A DNA stretch of 64,000 nucleotides from Vibrio azureus (GTDB taxonomy: Bacteria; Pseudomonadota; Gammaproteobacteria; Enterobacterales; Vibrionaceae). The notes beneath the pieces are model-generated. The model was not told the origin of the DNA. It ran no database searches and saw only the letters and a program-made list of their open reading frames with translations. Where the stretch lies: positions 992,001 through 1,056,000 of the forward strand of contig NZ_CP018616.1 of NCBI RefSeq assembly GCF_002849855.1. Reading direction: 5' to 3'. This document shows positions 27,840 through 36,282 of this stretch, piece after piece. The position numbers and the translations under genes are program-made. Position 1 is the stretch's first letter. Every line of letters begins with the position of its first letter.

Positions 27840-28259
27840 ATGCACTCACTCAAAGTAAAAGATTATATGACGTTGCAAGCGGTGACTTTCAATAAAGATA
27901 TGTCACTTACTGCTGCATTAGACAAGGTGATGCAAAGCGTGACACTTGGCGGACCTGTCATTGATGAAAATGAAAAAGTCGTTGGCTATCTTTCTGAACA
28001 AGATTTGCTCGATGAACTAGTAAAAGCCAGTTACCATTGCCATGATACCCATACGGTAGAAGAATGTATGCATGATGATGTACTGTCTGTATCGCCAGAT
28101 ATGTCAATTATCGAATTGGCTGACATGATGAAAATTGGTAAGCCCAAAATGTACCCTGTGGTAGACGATAAAGAAAAACTGGTTGGTATGATCACTCGAC
28201 GTGACGTATTAAGAGCGATAGGTAAGTCATTAAATGAGTGTTTTCAGCACCCAGTTTAA
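27840..28259 (+). CDS. CBS-domain pair protein
   Basis: A 139-residue protein made of two CBS domains: LKVKDYMTLQAVTF (about 3-16) and VEECMHDDVLSVSPDMSI (about 71-88), each ending in a VVGYLSEQDLLDEL- or LVGMITRRDVLRAI-type helix. CBS pairs sense adenine nucleotides or SAM and act as regulatory modules. Here there is no effector domain, so it must act on a partner. AAGGAG lies seven bases before the ATG at 27840; the frame extends to a TTG at 27819 which is unlikely. A terminator (28330-28356) follows. Confidence 0.9.
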   Translation: MHSLKVKDYMTLQAVTFNKDMSLTAALDKVMQSVTLGGPVIDENEKVVGYLSEQDLLDELVKASYHCHDTHTVEECMHDDVLSVSPDMSIIELADMMKIGKPKMYPVVDDKEKLVGMITRRDVLRAIGKSLNECFQHPV

Positions 28260-28329
28260 GTGTTATCCCTCCTTTGATCCAAGATTGTTTACGAAGACCG
28301 CTTACGACGACTTTTTCGAAAACGATATT

Positions 28330-28356
28330 AAAGGCGCTGACTCAGGCGCCTTTTTT
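28330..28356 (+). terminator. Intrinsic terminator after the CBS gene
   Basis: The stem AAAGGCGC pairs across TGACTCA with the matching GGCGCCTTT side, followed by TTTTTT. Confidence 0.85.
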
Positions 28357-28390
28357 CTATCTTGAAGCTTATAGCACCATTCATTTCTTC

Positions 28391-28422
28391 TTGACCTTGG
28401 AGCTTACTCCAAGGTTTATAAT
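28391..28422 (+). promoter_or_regulatory. MerR-family-type promoter/operator upstream of zntA
   Basis: A -35 box TTGACC (28391-28396) and a -10 box TATAAT (28417-28422) are separated by 20 bases, longer than the normal 17 and typical of promoters twisted open by MerR-family activators. The spacer holds a perfect dyad with 9-bp arms, ACCTTGGAG and CTCCAAGGT, around CTTA (28394-28415). It is the best candidate promoter for zntA, giving a leader of about 250 bases. The regulator gene is not in the window. Confidence 0.75.
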
Positions 28423-28681
28423 TAACAACATAGCAATTAATCATGGCTAAGACTGGATTATTTTGAAGCGATTCGTTTGAGAAAAATTATGTATAAATCA
28501 AGTTTTGTGAAAATGTCTTGTTGTGACCTTATGTTTCATAAAACAGTATGTTTATGGGTGATTAAGCTATGAACAATCTCGCTATAAACAATCAAGTTAT
28601 GAGCAATCTGACTATGAAGAGTCTGAGTATCAAGCCATTGGATCAAGATCAAAAAGTATCTCCAGCAAAGGAAGTTGAATT

Positions 28682-30997
28682 ATGTGTACAAAAAACCAAG
28701 GGTGTCAATCAAGCAAAAGTAACCCAACCATGAAAAAAGGAAGTGGGGATACTTGCTGCTCAACAACAAAACCTGCAATGACGATCACCAAAGCCACGGC
28801 GATAACACCTGAAGGCTCATGTTGTTCAACAAACAGTTGTGGTACTGAGTCTGCTGATGACGATTTGCCCAGCGATGTCTCGAAGAATTTACGTCAGAGT
28901 TGGTTAGTATCAGGCATGGATTGCCCTGCTTGTGCTCGAAAACTTGAAAAAGCCATTTCTTCGATTGGAGGGGTGGTGAATGCCAAAGTTTTATTTGCAA
29001 CAGAAAAGCTGGTGGTCGACTTTGATAACCGATCTTTAGCTCCTGTCATTGAGCAGATTTCACAACAAACAGGGTTTCCTCTTTCTTCAACGGATGCTCC
29101 TAAGCCTAAAGTTGCGCATAAAAGTTGGCTGGAAATTATAAAAGACAATATCCAGATCATCGTGATTGCGGCTGCGATGGTGATAGCAGGTATTCTCTCA
29201 GAGTCTCACGCTACGATAAGCAATACACTATTTACCGTGACCTGCTTAATGGGTCTATATCCCATCGCGACAAAAGCCATTAAGCTTGCGAAAAGTGGTA
29301 CACCATTCGCGATTGAAACCTTAATGAGTGTGGCTGCTCTCGGTGCGTTATATCTTGGAGAAATGGCCGAAGCAGCGATGGTTTTACTCCTATTTTTGAT
29401 CGGAGAAAAGCTGGAAGCTTATGCGTCCTCTCGTGCAAGGAGTGGCGTGCAAGCACTGATGGATTTGGTGCCTGAAACGACCACATTAATTGTTGATGGT
29501 CAGCGTAAAGAAGTACAAGCTTCAACGCTTAAACCTGGCGATATCATTGAAGTTGCCCCTGGTGGAAGAATGCCTGCGGATGGATGGTTGCTTGATCAGG
29601 TGGCCAGTTTCGATGAAAGTGCTCTCACTGGCGAATCATTACCTGTTGAGCATAACGAGGGCGGGCAAATCATGGCAGGTGCGGTGGTTGTGGATAAGGT
29701 GGTGCGCATCGAGGTCACATCTCGCCAAGGAGAAAACGCGATTGATCGTATTCTTCACTTAATCGAAGAAGCAGAATCAAGAAAAGCACCACTGGAGCGT
29801 TTTCTGGATAAATTCAGTCGCTGGTATACACCATTAATGATGTTGGTGTCATTGCTTGTTATTGTCACACCTCCTTTATTGTTCGCTCAGCCTTGGGAAA
29901 CTTGGTTATACCGTGGTTTAGCCATGTTACTGATTGCTTGTCCTTGTGCGTTAGTGATTTCTACGCCTGCTGCGATTACTTCTGGTTTAGCTGCAGCAGC
30001 AAAACGTGGTGCATTGATCAAAGGCGGAGCAGCACTGGAATTACTCGGACGTGTTGAGTCGGTTGCTTTTGATAAAACAGGCACCTTGACACAGGGTAAA
30101 CCACAAGTGACGGATATCATTCCGATTGATGTGCCTGAATCTCAATTGCTGAGCTTGGCGGCGGCCATAGAGCTAGGTTCAAGCCACCCGTTGGCAATCT
30201 CGTTAGTGAATAAAGTGCAGCAGCAAGGTATTGTGATCCCTGAAGCAACTGAGAAAACGGTACAGGTTGGTTCAGGAGTCAGTGGCTATGTTGATGAGCA
30301 GCATGTACAAGTTATTGCGCCTTCTAAGATCACTTTCTCTATTTCATCGGAAATGGAAGAGCGCATTATTGAAATCGAAGCTCAAGGAAAAACGGTCGTG
30401 ATTGTCCGTTGTGAGGAAAAGCTGATTGGTCTTATTGCTTGGCAAGATACGTTACGCAAGGATGCACGAGAAGCTGTCGCTGCGTTGAAGAAGTTAGGTG
30501 TGAACTCCGTTATGTTAACCGGAGATAATCCACGAAGTGCAGCATCGATTGCCAAAGAAATGGGCATGACTTTCGAAGCGAGTTTGCTGCCAGCCGATAA
30601 AGTGCATCATGTTGAGAAAATGTCGACGACACGCACAGTTGCGATGGTTGGTGATGGCATTAATGATGCACCCGCGATGAAGGCATCCAGTATCGGTATT
30701 GCAATGGGGGGAGGCACTGATGTGGCACTTGAGACAGCCGATGCCGCCTTGACTCACAATCGGTTGGTTGAGTTACCCGCTATGATCGAGCTCTCTCGGG
30801 CAACGTTGAGCAATATTCATCAAAATGTCGCGCTTGCGCTTGGCTTAAAAGGTGTCTTTTTGGTCACCAGTCTATTGGGCATTACGGGCTTATGGGTTGC
30901 GGTTTTAGCTGACAGTGGTGCGACGGCTTTGGTGACATTGAATGCATTAAGACTGCTACGTTTTGAGTCAAAGCATATCAAACAAAGCGTGAATTAG
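28682..30997 (+). CDS. zntA: Zn2+/Cd2+/Pb2+-exporting P-type ATPase
   Basis: A 771-residue P1B-type ATPase that pumps soft divalent metals out of the cytoplasm. Residues 1-60 form a Cys-rich extension with two CCST elements (25-28 and 47-50) and a further Cys at 53. A metal-binding domain with GMDCPACA (78-85) follows. The membrane translocation motif CPC is at 420-422, the phosphorylated Asp is in DKTGTLT (464-470), and the hinge is GDGINDAP (657-664). The CPC motif plus the Cys-rich N-terminus favour Zn/Cd/Pb over Cu. AAGGAAG precedes the ATG. Regulation is probably by a ZntR/CadR-like MerR protein at the operator near 28394-28415. Confidence 0.95.
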   Translation: MCTKNQGCQSSKSNPTMKKGSGDTCCSTTKPAMTITKATAITPEGSCCSTNSCGTESADDDLPSDVSKNLRQSWLVSGMDCPACARKLEKAISSIGGVVNAKVLFATEKLVVDFDNRSLAPVIEQISQQTGFPLSSTDAPKPKVAHKSWLEIIKDNIQIIVIAAAMVIAGILSESHATISNTLFTVTCLMGLYPIATKAIKLAKSGTPFAIETLMSVAALGALYLGEMAEAAMVLLLFLIGEKLEAYASSRARSGVQALMDLVPETTTLIVDGQRKEVQASTLKPGDIIEVAPGGRMPADGWLLDQVASFDESALTGESLPVEHNEGGQIMAGAVVVDKVVRIEVTSRQGENAIDRILHLIEEAESRKAPLERFLDKFSRWYTPLMMLVSLLVIVTPPLLFAQPWETWLYRGLAMLLIACPCALVISTPAAITSGLAAAAKRGALIKGGAALELLGRVESVAFDKTGTLTQGKPQVTDIIPIDVPESQLLSLAAAIELGSSHPLAISLVNKVQQQGIVIPEATEKTVQVGSGVSGYVDEQHVQVIAPSKITFSISSEMEERIIEIEAQGKTVVIVRCEEKLIGLIAWQDTLRKDAREAVAALKKLGVNSVMLTGDNPRSAASIAKEMGMTFEASLLPADKVHHVEKMSTTRTVAMVGDGINDAPAMKASSIGIAMGGGTDVALETADAALTHNRLVELPAMIELSRATLSNIHQNVALALGLKGVFLVTSLLGITGLWVAVLADSGATALVTLNALRLLRFESKHIKQSVN

Positions 30998-31138
30998 GCC
31001 GCTGAATTAATTGAAGTACAACAGTAGAGTGAGAAGCAGCAACGAGCAGAGGTGATTGGGTGTGCTTGTAGTTGCACAATAAAAATTGTGATATATGTAT
31101 AATTTTTTTGAAAAAATACAAATATTACATTTTTCATT

Positions 31139-31154
31139 TGTGATTATTATCACT
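31139..31154 (+). promoter_or_regulatory. CRP-binding site upstream of udp
   Basis: TGTGATTATTATCACT matches the CRP consensus TGTGA-N6-TCACA at nine of ten key bases. A second left half-site, TGTGATATATGTATAA, lies about 52 bases upstream (31087-31102). This spacing is known from CRP/CytR-controlled nucleoside genes in E. coli. Confidence 0.7.
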
Positions 31155-31248
31155 CTATATTGTAGTGAGGTTCGCTAGAGTATCTGTTGTACCCAATATA
31201 CCTATGCGCTTATCGTTACGAACGTTAGGCCACAATAAGGAGCGACTT

Positions 31249-32007
31249 ATGTCTCAAGCTGTTTTTCACCTAGGTGTTACTGAAGCCGATCTTGCTGGCG
31301 CAACATTAGCCATTATTCCTGGTGACCCTGCTCGTGTTCAAAAAATTGCGGAAGAGATGGACAACCCAGTCTTTCTAGCCAGTCATCGTGAATACACGTT
31401 ATATCGTGCACAACTGGATGGAAAACCTGTCGTAGTGTGTTCTACAGGTATCGGCGGCCCATCGACATCTATTGCAGTTGAAGAGCTTGCGCAGCTTGGT
31501 GTACGTACTTTCTTACGTGTTGGTACTACAGGCGCAATTCAGCCTAACGTAAATGTTGGTGACATGATTGTGACGACAGGCTCCGTTCGTCTTGATGGCG
31601 CAAGTTTACATTTTGCTCCAATGGAGTTTCCTGCTGTGGCTGATTTTGATGTTGCGACAGCGATGAAATCTGCGGTTGAAGAGTGTGGTGCAAAAGTACA
31701 CATGGGTGTCACAGCTTCCAGTGATACGTTCTACCCAGGGCAAGAGCGTTACGATACTTTCTCTGGTCGAGTTGTTAAGCGCTTCCAAGGCTCAATGAAA
31801 GAGTGGCAAGACATGGGAGTGCTGAACTTTGAAATGGAGTCTGCGACTCTGTTGACTATGTGTGCAAGTTCAGGTTTAAAAGCTGGTTGTGTGGCTGGTG
31901 TTATCATTAACCGTACTCAAAAAGAAACGCCGGATCATACCACTTTGAAAGAAGCGGAAACACGCTCAATTAAAGTGGTTGTTGAAGCTGCGCGTAAGAT
32001 GCTGTAG
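31249..32007 (+). CDS. udp: Uridine phosphorylase
   Basis: A 252-residue nucleoside phosphorylase that cleaves uridine with phosphate to uracil and ribose-1-phosphate. Family landmarks are IIPGDPARV (phosphate-site Gly/Asp/Arg, about 22-30), [19 protein letters not shown] (about 63-81), [11 protein letters not shown] (about 88-98) and [10 protein letters not shown] (ribose-binding Glu-Met-Glu, about 194-203). The length matches E. coli Udp (253). The frame opens at 31165, but the ATG at 31249 follows AAGGAG and starts the conserved protein. A CRP site lies about 100 bases upstream. A terminator follows. Confidence 0.97.
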   Translation: MSQAVFHLGVTEADLAGATLAIIPGDPARVQKIAEEMDNPVFLASHREYTLYRAQLDGKPVVVCSTGIGGPSTSIAVEELAQLGVRTFLRVGTTGAIQPNVNVGDMIVTTGSVRLDGASLHFAPMEFPAVADFDVATAMKSAVEECGAKVHMGVTASSDTFYPGQERYDTFSGRVVKRFQGSMKEWQDMGVLNFEMESATLLTMCASSGLKAGCVAGVIINRTQKETPDHTTLKEAETRSIKVVVEAARKML

Positions 32008-32044
32008 TAAAAAACTTAAGTAAGACTTATTTCTTCGCAAGCAA

Positions 32045-32072
32045 TAAAAAACCAGGCTAGGCCTGGTTTTTT
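32045..32072 (+). terminator. Intrinsic terminator of udp
   Basis: The stem AAAAAACCAGGC pairs with GCCTGGTTTTTT around a short TAG loop. The A and T runs on both sides make it bidirectional, so it may also stop the convergent CARF gene. Confidence 0.9.
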
Positions 32073-32143
32073 GTAACTTGCGCTGAATACTCAGCATATT
32101 GATTGAGGTCAATCGGGTATATACTCAAACGAAAGACGAGCTA

Positions 32144-33304
32144 TTAGAGGTCGTCAGCTCCACCTGCGGCTTTAAACCATTGACCAAGGTGTGTTTTTAA
32201 ATCTTTTAGCTCGTCAGGCCCGATGAGCGCTAAGCCTAAATCTTCTGCTCGAGTAATATCATTGTGGCGAAGAGGACGGAAACTCACCAGCATGGCACGT
32301 GCCTGAAGCCCTCCAAGTAGGTCCCTAAGAGATTCTAGTTTGTAAAGGGTATCATCCCCATCATCTCTCATGCCTTTGGTTTTACACTCAATAATATGGA
32401 GTTTGTTGTTTACGACCGTTGCGACATCAAGCTCATTGCGAACTTCGCTTTCACCATGTTTTCGGTATACCTGCACATTCAAAGAACGGTCTTGAATGGT
32501 TGGCATGCTATCTTGGATCTGTTTTACAGTGCTATGAACCAAGGTTTCTAACCACTCTCCATTAGAGAATCGGCGGGCATCCTCGTTGATAAATGTGAGG
32601 ATTCCTTTTTCATAGGTAGCAATTTGGGCTGCAACTAAGTCGCTGAGTAGCATGTTAAGTTCACGATAACCTTGTTGTTTTTCGGATAGCTCAACGTCAA
32701 GTCTTTGCTCTTTACGACAGGTAGTTGCCAAGTAATTTAAGGTTGCTAAACCAGGCCCAAGTTCAAGTGCGTTGGATGCCCAACGTTCACCGAGTTGATA
32801 GAGTTTATGATCAAGCTGAGGAGGCAGTTCAGTATGATTAAATTCACCACGAGCACCAAAAATTGTTAGGTAATCAGAGATGGTAATATGATCCTCGACT
32901 TGGGTATCCTCTTGGCCGTCTGGGTATAACCAGCAAAGTTTGTCGCTATTGGGTTCTACAACAAAAATTGGCCAGCGGTACGTACGAAATACTTCATAAA
33001 CCGAGAGTAGGCGATGACGTAATCCACAGCTGGCATTCAGCTTAACTTCTTCACCACGATCGTGTAAATCACGAGCTAATTTATGTATTGATTGTTTAAT
33101 GAGTGAGGTGTTAACGGCGGAAGGGATTTCAAAGAATTCGGTGGTTATACCGCGTTGCTCTAAAACTGTGCTTAAGCGTTCATACATATCGGCTTGATGT
33201 TTATCGCCGATGAAGACGATATGTTTACTGACCGTGCGATTATCCAAAAGAGGGGTAACCAATCTCACGGGGTCTTGATCGATGATACCAACATGAACAG
33301 CCAT
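32144..33304 (-). CDS. DUF1887 CARF-nuclease protein (VC1899/Card1-like)
   Basis: A 386-residue protein of the DUF1887 family, which includes V. cholerae VC1899 and the CRISPR-ancillary nucleases Card1/Can2. Residues ~1-135 form a CARF Rossmann domain. A linker helical region follows. The C-terminal PD-(D/E)xK nuclease has Glu250/Glu253 (GEWLE), Asp293 (NELDVATV) and ECK (306-308), so the catalytic set is complete. Card1-type proteins bind cyclic tetra-adenylate through a T-G-G-T-K-like loop; here the equivalent stretch reads NASCGLRHRLL (90-100). No CRISPR-Cas gene is visible in the window, so any ligand would have to come from elsewhere. It stands as a single gene between udp and a chemoreceptor gene. 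Confidence 0.85.
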   Translation of the reverse strand: MAVHVGIIDQDPVRLVTPLLDNRTVSKHIVFIGDKHQADMYERLSTVLEQRGITTEFFEIPSAVNTSLIKQSIHKLARDLHDRGEEVKLNASCGLRHRLLSVYEVFRTYRWPIFVVEPNSDKLCWLYPDGQEDTQVEDHITISDYLTIFGARGEFNHTELPPQLDHKLYQLGERWASNALELGPGLATLNYLATTCRKEQRLDVELSEKQQGYRELNMLLSDLVAAQIATYEKGILTFINEDARRFSNGEWLETLVHSTVKQIQDSMPTIQDRSLNVQVYRKHGESEVRNELDVATVVNNKLHIIECKTKGMRDDGDDTLYKLESLRDLLGGLQARAMLVSFRPLRHNDITRAEDLGLALIGPDELKDLKTHLGQWFKAAGGADDL

Positions 33305-33415
33305 AAATTATCCTTTTCATTTTGCTTGCTCAATAAAAGAAGGAAGAAATGAGCAAACCATGATAAGCATATGTAGACAAAGCAGAAGAAAAACAAGGGT
33401 AAGCAGAAGAAAATA

Positions 33416-33448
33416 TATACCCAAGCATTTTTAGGTCACTTGGGTATG
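33416..33448. repeat. Dispersed repeat core in inverted pair
   Basis: TATACCCAAG and CTTGGGTATG face each other across 13 bases containing AGGTCA. Two cores of the dispersed Vibrio-type repeat form a palindrome here, 40 bases past the chemoreceptor stop. Confidence 0.5.
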
Positions 33449-33455
33449 CTCTGTA

Positions 33456-33485
33456 AAAAGCAAAAGCAAAAGCAAAAGCAAAAGC
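33456..33485 (+). repeat. Hexanucleotide tandem repeat (AAAAGC)x5
   Basis: Five perfect AAAAGC units end just before the stop codon of the chemoreceptor gene, which is on the minus strand. They are non-coding for that gene. Confidence 0.9.
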
Positions 33486-33489
33486 AAGA

Positions 33490-35481
33490 CTATAACTTAA
33501 ACTGGTGAACTAAGGTATTTTGCTGTTGAGCTAATTGAGTCAGTGATTCGTTGGTTTGAGCGATATTCACCATGGCTTGATAGTTTTTATCGGTTAAGCT
33601 GTTTATTTCTTCAAGGTTACGAGCGATGTTAGAAGACGTGGTGCTTTGTTCAACTGCAGCTTGTGATATATGGGTGCTCATTTGTCTGATCTTAATGATC
33701 AGAGCTTGCAATTCTTCCATGGCACCATTGGCACTTAATGCTTGCTCTACTGACACTTCCATATCACTCATACAACTTTGAATGACTTGACTTGCAGAGT
33801 GTGATTTTGATTGTAACGTGCTGATCATGGATTCAATCTCAATGGTTGATTGAGTCGTTTTTGATGCGAGAACACGTACCTCATCGGCGACAACGGCAAA
33901 GCCACGACCTTGTTCGCCAGCCCGAGCGGCTTCAATCGCTGCGTTTAGCGCCAGCAAATTTGTTTGTTCGGCAATATTTCTAATAACGTCTAAGATAGAC
34001 CCGATTTGGCTGCTCATATTTTGTAGTTCTGTTACAGCACATACAGATTCATTTAAGCGTATTTCAAGCTGATTAATCGTCGAAATATTACTGTTCATGA
34101 TATGGCGCCCTTGGTCAGAAGCCGATTCAACTTGTTGGACCATATTTAAAGTATTTTGAGCACTTTGGGCAACTTCTTGTACGGAATGCGACATTTGTGT
34201 CATAGCAGTTGCGACATCCGTCGCTTGTTCGCGTTGTGAATTTAACTGAATTTGCGCTTGAGCTGAGGTTTGTTCATTATCGATGGCGGTTTCAGCCAGT
34301 TTTTCGGAAGCATCATTCAGCTTCAACAGTACATCTTGAAGACTATCAGCAAGAGAATTGATATGGCCACTGACCGCACTGAATTCATTGTTATAACGGA
34401 CCTCTATGCGTTGTTTCATATCACCTTTGGTAAGTCCTTCTAACGCGATTAAAATATGTTTGAGCGGCTCGCGAACTGTGCTTGAAATGTGATAGCCAAT
34501 CATGACGGCCAACACCATCACCAAAACAGCGATGCCAACGGCTTTTATCACACCCTGATTATAAATTTCTCCAGCTTGGAGCAAAGATTGATTGAGGTTC
34601 GTGGTTGCTGTGGTGGTAAATTGCTCCAATACGGTCATACTAGAATCAATTTTTTCGGCTTGATTTGCGATGTTATCGTAGAGAGCTGCGCGAGCAGTTA
34701 AATATTGGCTGTATTGATCCAAAACGCCGCCTTTCAAGCCTACATCTTGGGTAAATTGTTTAATTGAGTCTCCGAAAAGTTCTTCAAGCTGCGGCAACTG
34801 GGTAACCAGGCCACGAAAGGCGTAGTTTAGATGAGCAACCGTCTTGCGGTTTTTCGCTACCGCTTGAGTGACAACTTCAGGGTCAGAGCTTGCCAGCGCA
34901 TCCGATGTAATGACTTCAGCGTCTTTTAACTTACTGAAATAGCTTTCCCCCATGACTCTGACCGAAATGCTCGACTGATCGGCAAGCAATTCTTTCAAAC
35001 CAAGAGAGAGTTCACTATTCAGCTTTTGAAATCGGCGCGATGACAGTTGAACCTGTTCTTGTGAAGAAAACATCGACTCATAGTTATTCATCGCTTCTTG
35101 TGCTTCACTAAAATAACTATCTTGTAAATCGATAAGCTGATCTAGAGGGGCAGAAAGAGAAGGGTATGGTTTGCTGCTTACTGCTAATTGCTCCAATGTT
35201 TCAGTGAATTGCTGTTGAGAGAGAGTAAAGTTTTTACGCATTTTTTCCATGCGCTGCTTGTTTTCTGTGGTTAAAAAATCTTTAAAAGACTTGTCTGCAG
35301 ATAGTAGCTCAACACTGGTTTGATTGGACAGAGAGACAAGTGGCAATGAAGACTGAGAAACCAGTTCAAATTTACTATGAAGTGTATTCATGGCTTGGGT
35401 CATCATCATTATGGTGATCACAAACAGGGCAGTGATAATGGCAAATCCGCCATACATCCTTTTAATGACAGAATTTCGCAT
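33490..35481 (-). CDS. Methyl-accepting chemotaxis protein
   Basis: A 663-residue transmembrane chemoreceptor. The first membrane helix (about 9-31) is followed by a long ~280-residue periplasmic helical sensor, longer than the ~160 residues of a four-helix-bundle Tar-type domain and compatible with a helical-bimodular type. The second helix (about 312-332) leads to a HAMP domain (about 335-390) and the signalling domain. Its hairpin tip, [20 protein letters not shown] with [14 protein letters not shown], is intact and contacts CheA/CheW. The ATG at 35481 has AGAGGAAG upstream; the frame reaches 35523 without support. No C-terminal CheR pentapeptide is present. The ligand is unknown. Confidence 0.93.
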   Translation of the reverse strand: MRNSVIKRMYGGFAIITALFVITIMMMTQAMNTLHSKFELVSQSSLPLVSLSNQTSVELLSADKSFKDFLTTENKQRMEKMRKNFTLSQQQFTETLEQLAVSSKPYPSLSAPLDQLIDLQDSYFSEAQEAMNNYESMFSSQEQVQLSSRRFQKLNSELSLGLKELLADQSSISVRVMGESYFSKLKDAEVITSDALASSDPEVVTQAVAKNRKTVAHLNYAFRGLVTQLPQLEELFGDSIKQFTQDVGLKGGVLDQYSQYLTARAALYDNIANQAEKIDSSMTVLEQFTTTATTNLNQSLLQAGEIYNQGVIKAVGIAVLVMVLAVMIGYHISSTVREPLKHILIALEGLTKGDMKQRIEVRYNNEFSAVSGHINSLADSLQDVLLKLNDASEKLAETAIDNEQTSAQAQIQLNSQREQATDVATAMTQMSHSVQEVAQSAQNTLNMVQQVESASDQGRHIMNSNISTINQLEIRLNESVCAVTELQNMSSQIGSILDVIRNIAEQTNLLALNAAIEAARAGEQGRGFAVVADEVRVLASKTTQSTIEIESMISTLQSKSHSASQVIQSCMSDMEVSVEQALSANGAMEELQALIIKIRQMSTHISQAAVEQSTTSSNIARNLEEINSLTDKNYQAMVNIAQTNESLTQLAQQQNTLVHQFKL

Positions 35482-35514
35482 CGATGTGCTTCCTCTACCT
35501 AAAACAAAAAGTAA

Positions 35515-35560
35515 TATACTCAAGTGACCTCAAGAGACTTGCTTCAAAGCGATGTCACTG
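35515..35560 (+). repeat. Dispersed repeat, short form
   Basis: TATACTCAAGTGACCTCAAG is followed by AGACTTGCTTCAAAGCGATG, a degenerate copy of the unit at 1850-1890. A separate 14-bp perfect palindrome, ACGTCTTAAGACGT, follows at 35578-35591. Confidence 0.5.
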
Positions 35561-35812
35561 CGTATGGCTGATTTTAGACGTCTTAAGACGTACAGAATTC
35601 AGGGTCTTTAGGAATAAAAAGTATTCTAAAAATAACAAAATTAGCGGGTTCTAATTGAGCTTGAGACACAATTTTTATGACGTACACGACAAAAAAAGCT
35701 TCAACCAAGCAATTTATATTGATATTGTTAACTGAACACTGTTTTTTATTGAGCTCATTTCAGGCTTAGCGCATACTAAGAGCACTTTAAATCTAATAGA
35801 AATGGAGGCCTC

Positions 35813-36163
35813 ATGGCTGAAGAAACTATCTTTAGTAAAATTATTCGCAGAGAGATCCCTGCTGATGTGTTGTATCAAGACGATCTCGTTACTGCTTTTC
35901 GTGATATCAATCCACGAGCGCCAAGTCATCTTCTGATCATTCCAAATAAACTAATTGCGACAGCCAACGACGTTGAAGCTGAAGATGAAGCAATGATGGG
36001 ACGTATGTTTACCGTTGCTAAAAAACTCGCGAAAGAAGAAGGCATCGCAGATGACGGCTATCGCCTGATTGTTAATTGTAATTCACATGGTGGGCAGGAA
36101 GTGTACCACATTCATATGCATCTTGTGGGTGGCCGCCCTCTTGGGCCAATGGTTCTGGGTTAA
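35813..36163 (+). CDS. hinT: HIT-family purine nucleoside phosphoramidase HinT
   Basis: A 116-residue histidine-triad hydrolase acting on adenosine phosphoramidates and acyl-AMP in the cytoplasm. The triad [15 protein letters not shown] (residues ~101-115) is complete, and the family's [20 protein letters not shown] is at 19-38. TGGAGG precedes the ATG. It heads a cluster hinT - COG3014 lipoprotein - ycfL - lpoB - thiK - ycfP - ndh that matches the E. coli ycf region apart from the inserted lipoprotein gene and the absence of nagZ. The 331 bases before it hold a repeat, a palindrome and AT-rich sequence with the presumed promoter. Confidence 0.97.
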   Translation: MAEETIFSKIIRREIPADVLYQDDLVTAFRDINPRAPSHLLIIPNKLIATANDVEAEDEAMMGRMFTVAKKLAKEEGIADDGYRLIVNCNSHGGQEVYHIHMHLVGGRPLGPMVLG

Positions 36164-36282
36164 TTTCATCCGTTGAAGGTACTTAAATCACTTGGGTATC
36201 CTTGAATTCTTCGGTTAACCAATGGAGGGGCGCTAGAAAGGCCCTCCTTTCTTTATCCAACGCTATATCTACGGAGAAAAAT

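Noticed and set aside
28569..28730. Short frame (54 aa, starting MNNLAINNQVMSNL) overlapping the start of zntA
   Set aside because: No ribosome binding site, biased repetitive Asn/Leu content, and it overlaps the Cys-rich ZntA start in another frame. It may be chance.
32144..33304. CRISPR-Cas association of the CARF protein
   Set aside because: No direct-repeat array and no cas genes anywhere in the 64 kb.
35578..35591. Palindrome ACGTCTTAAGACGT as a terminator or operator
   Set aside because: No T-run and only one copy seen; noted under the repeat entry but no function can be supported.
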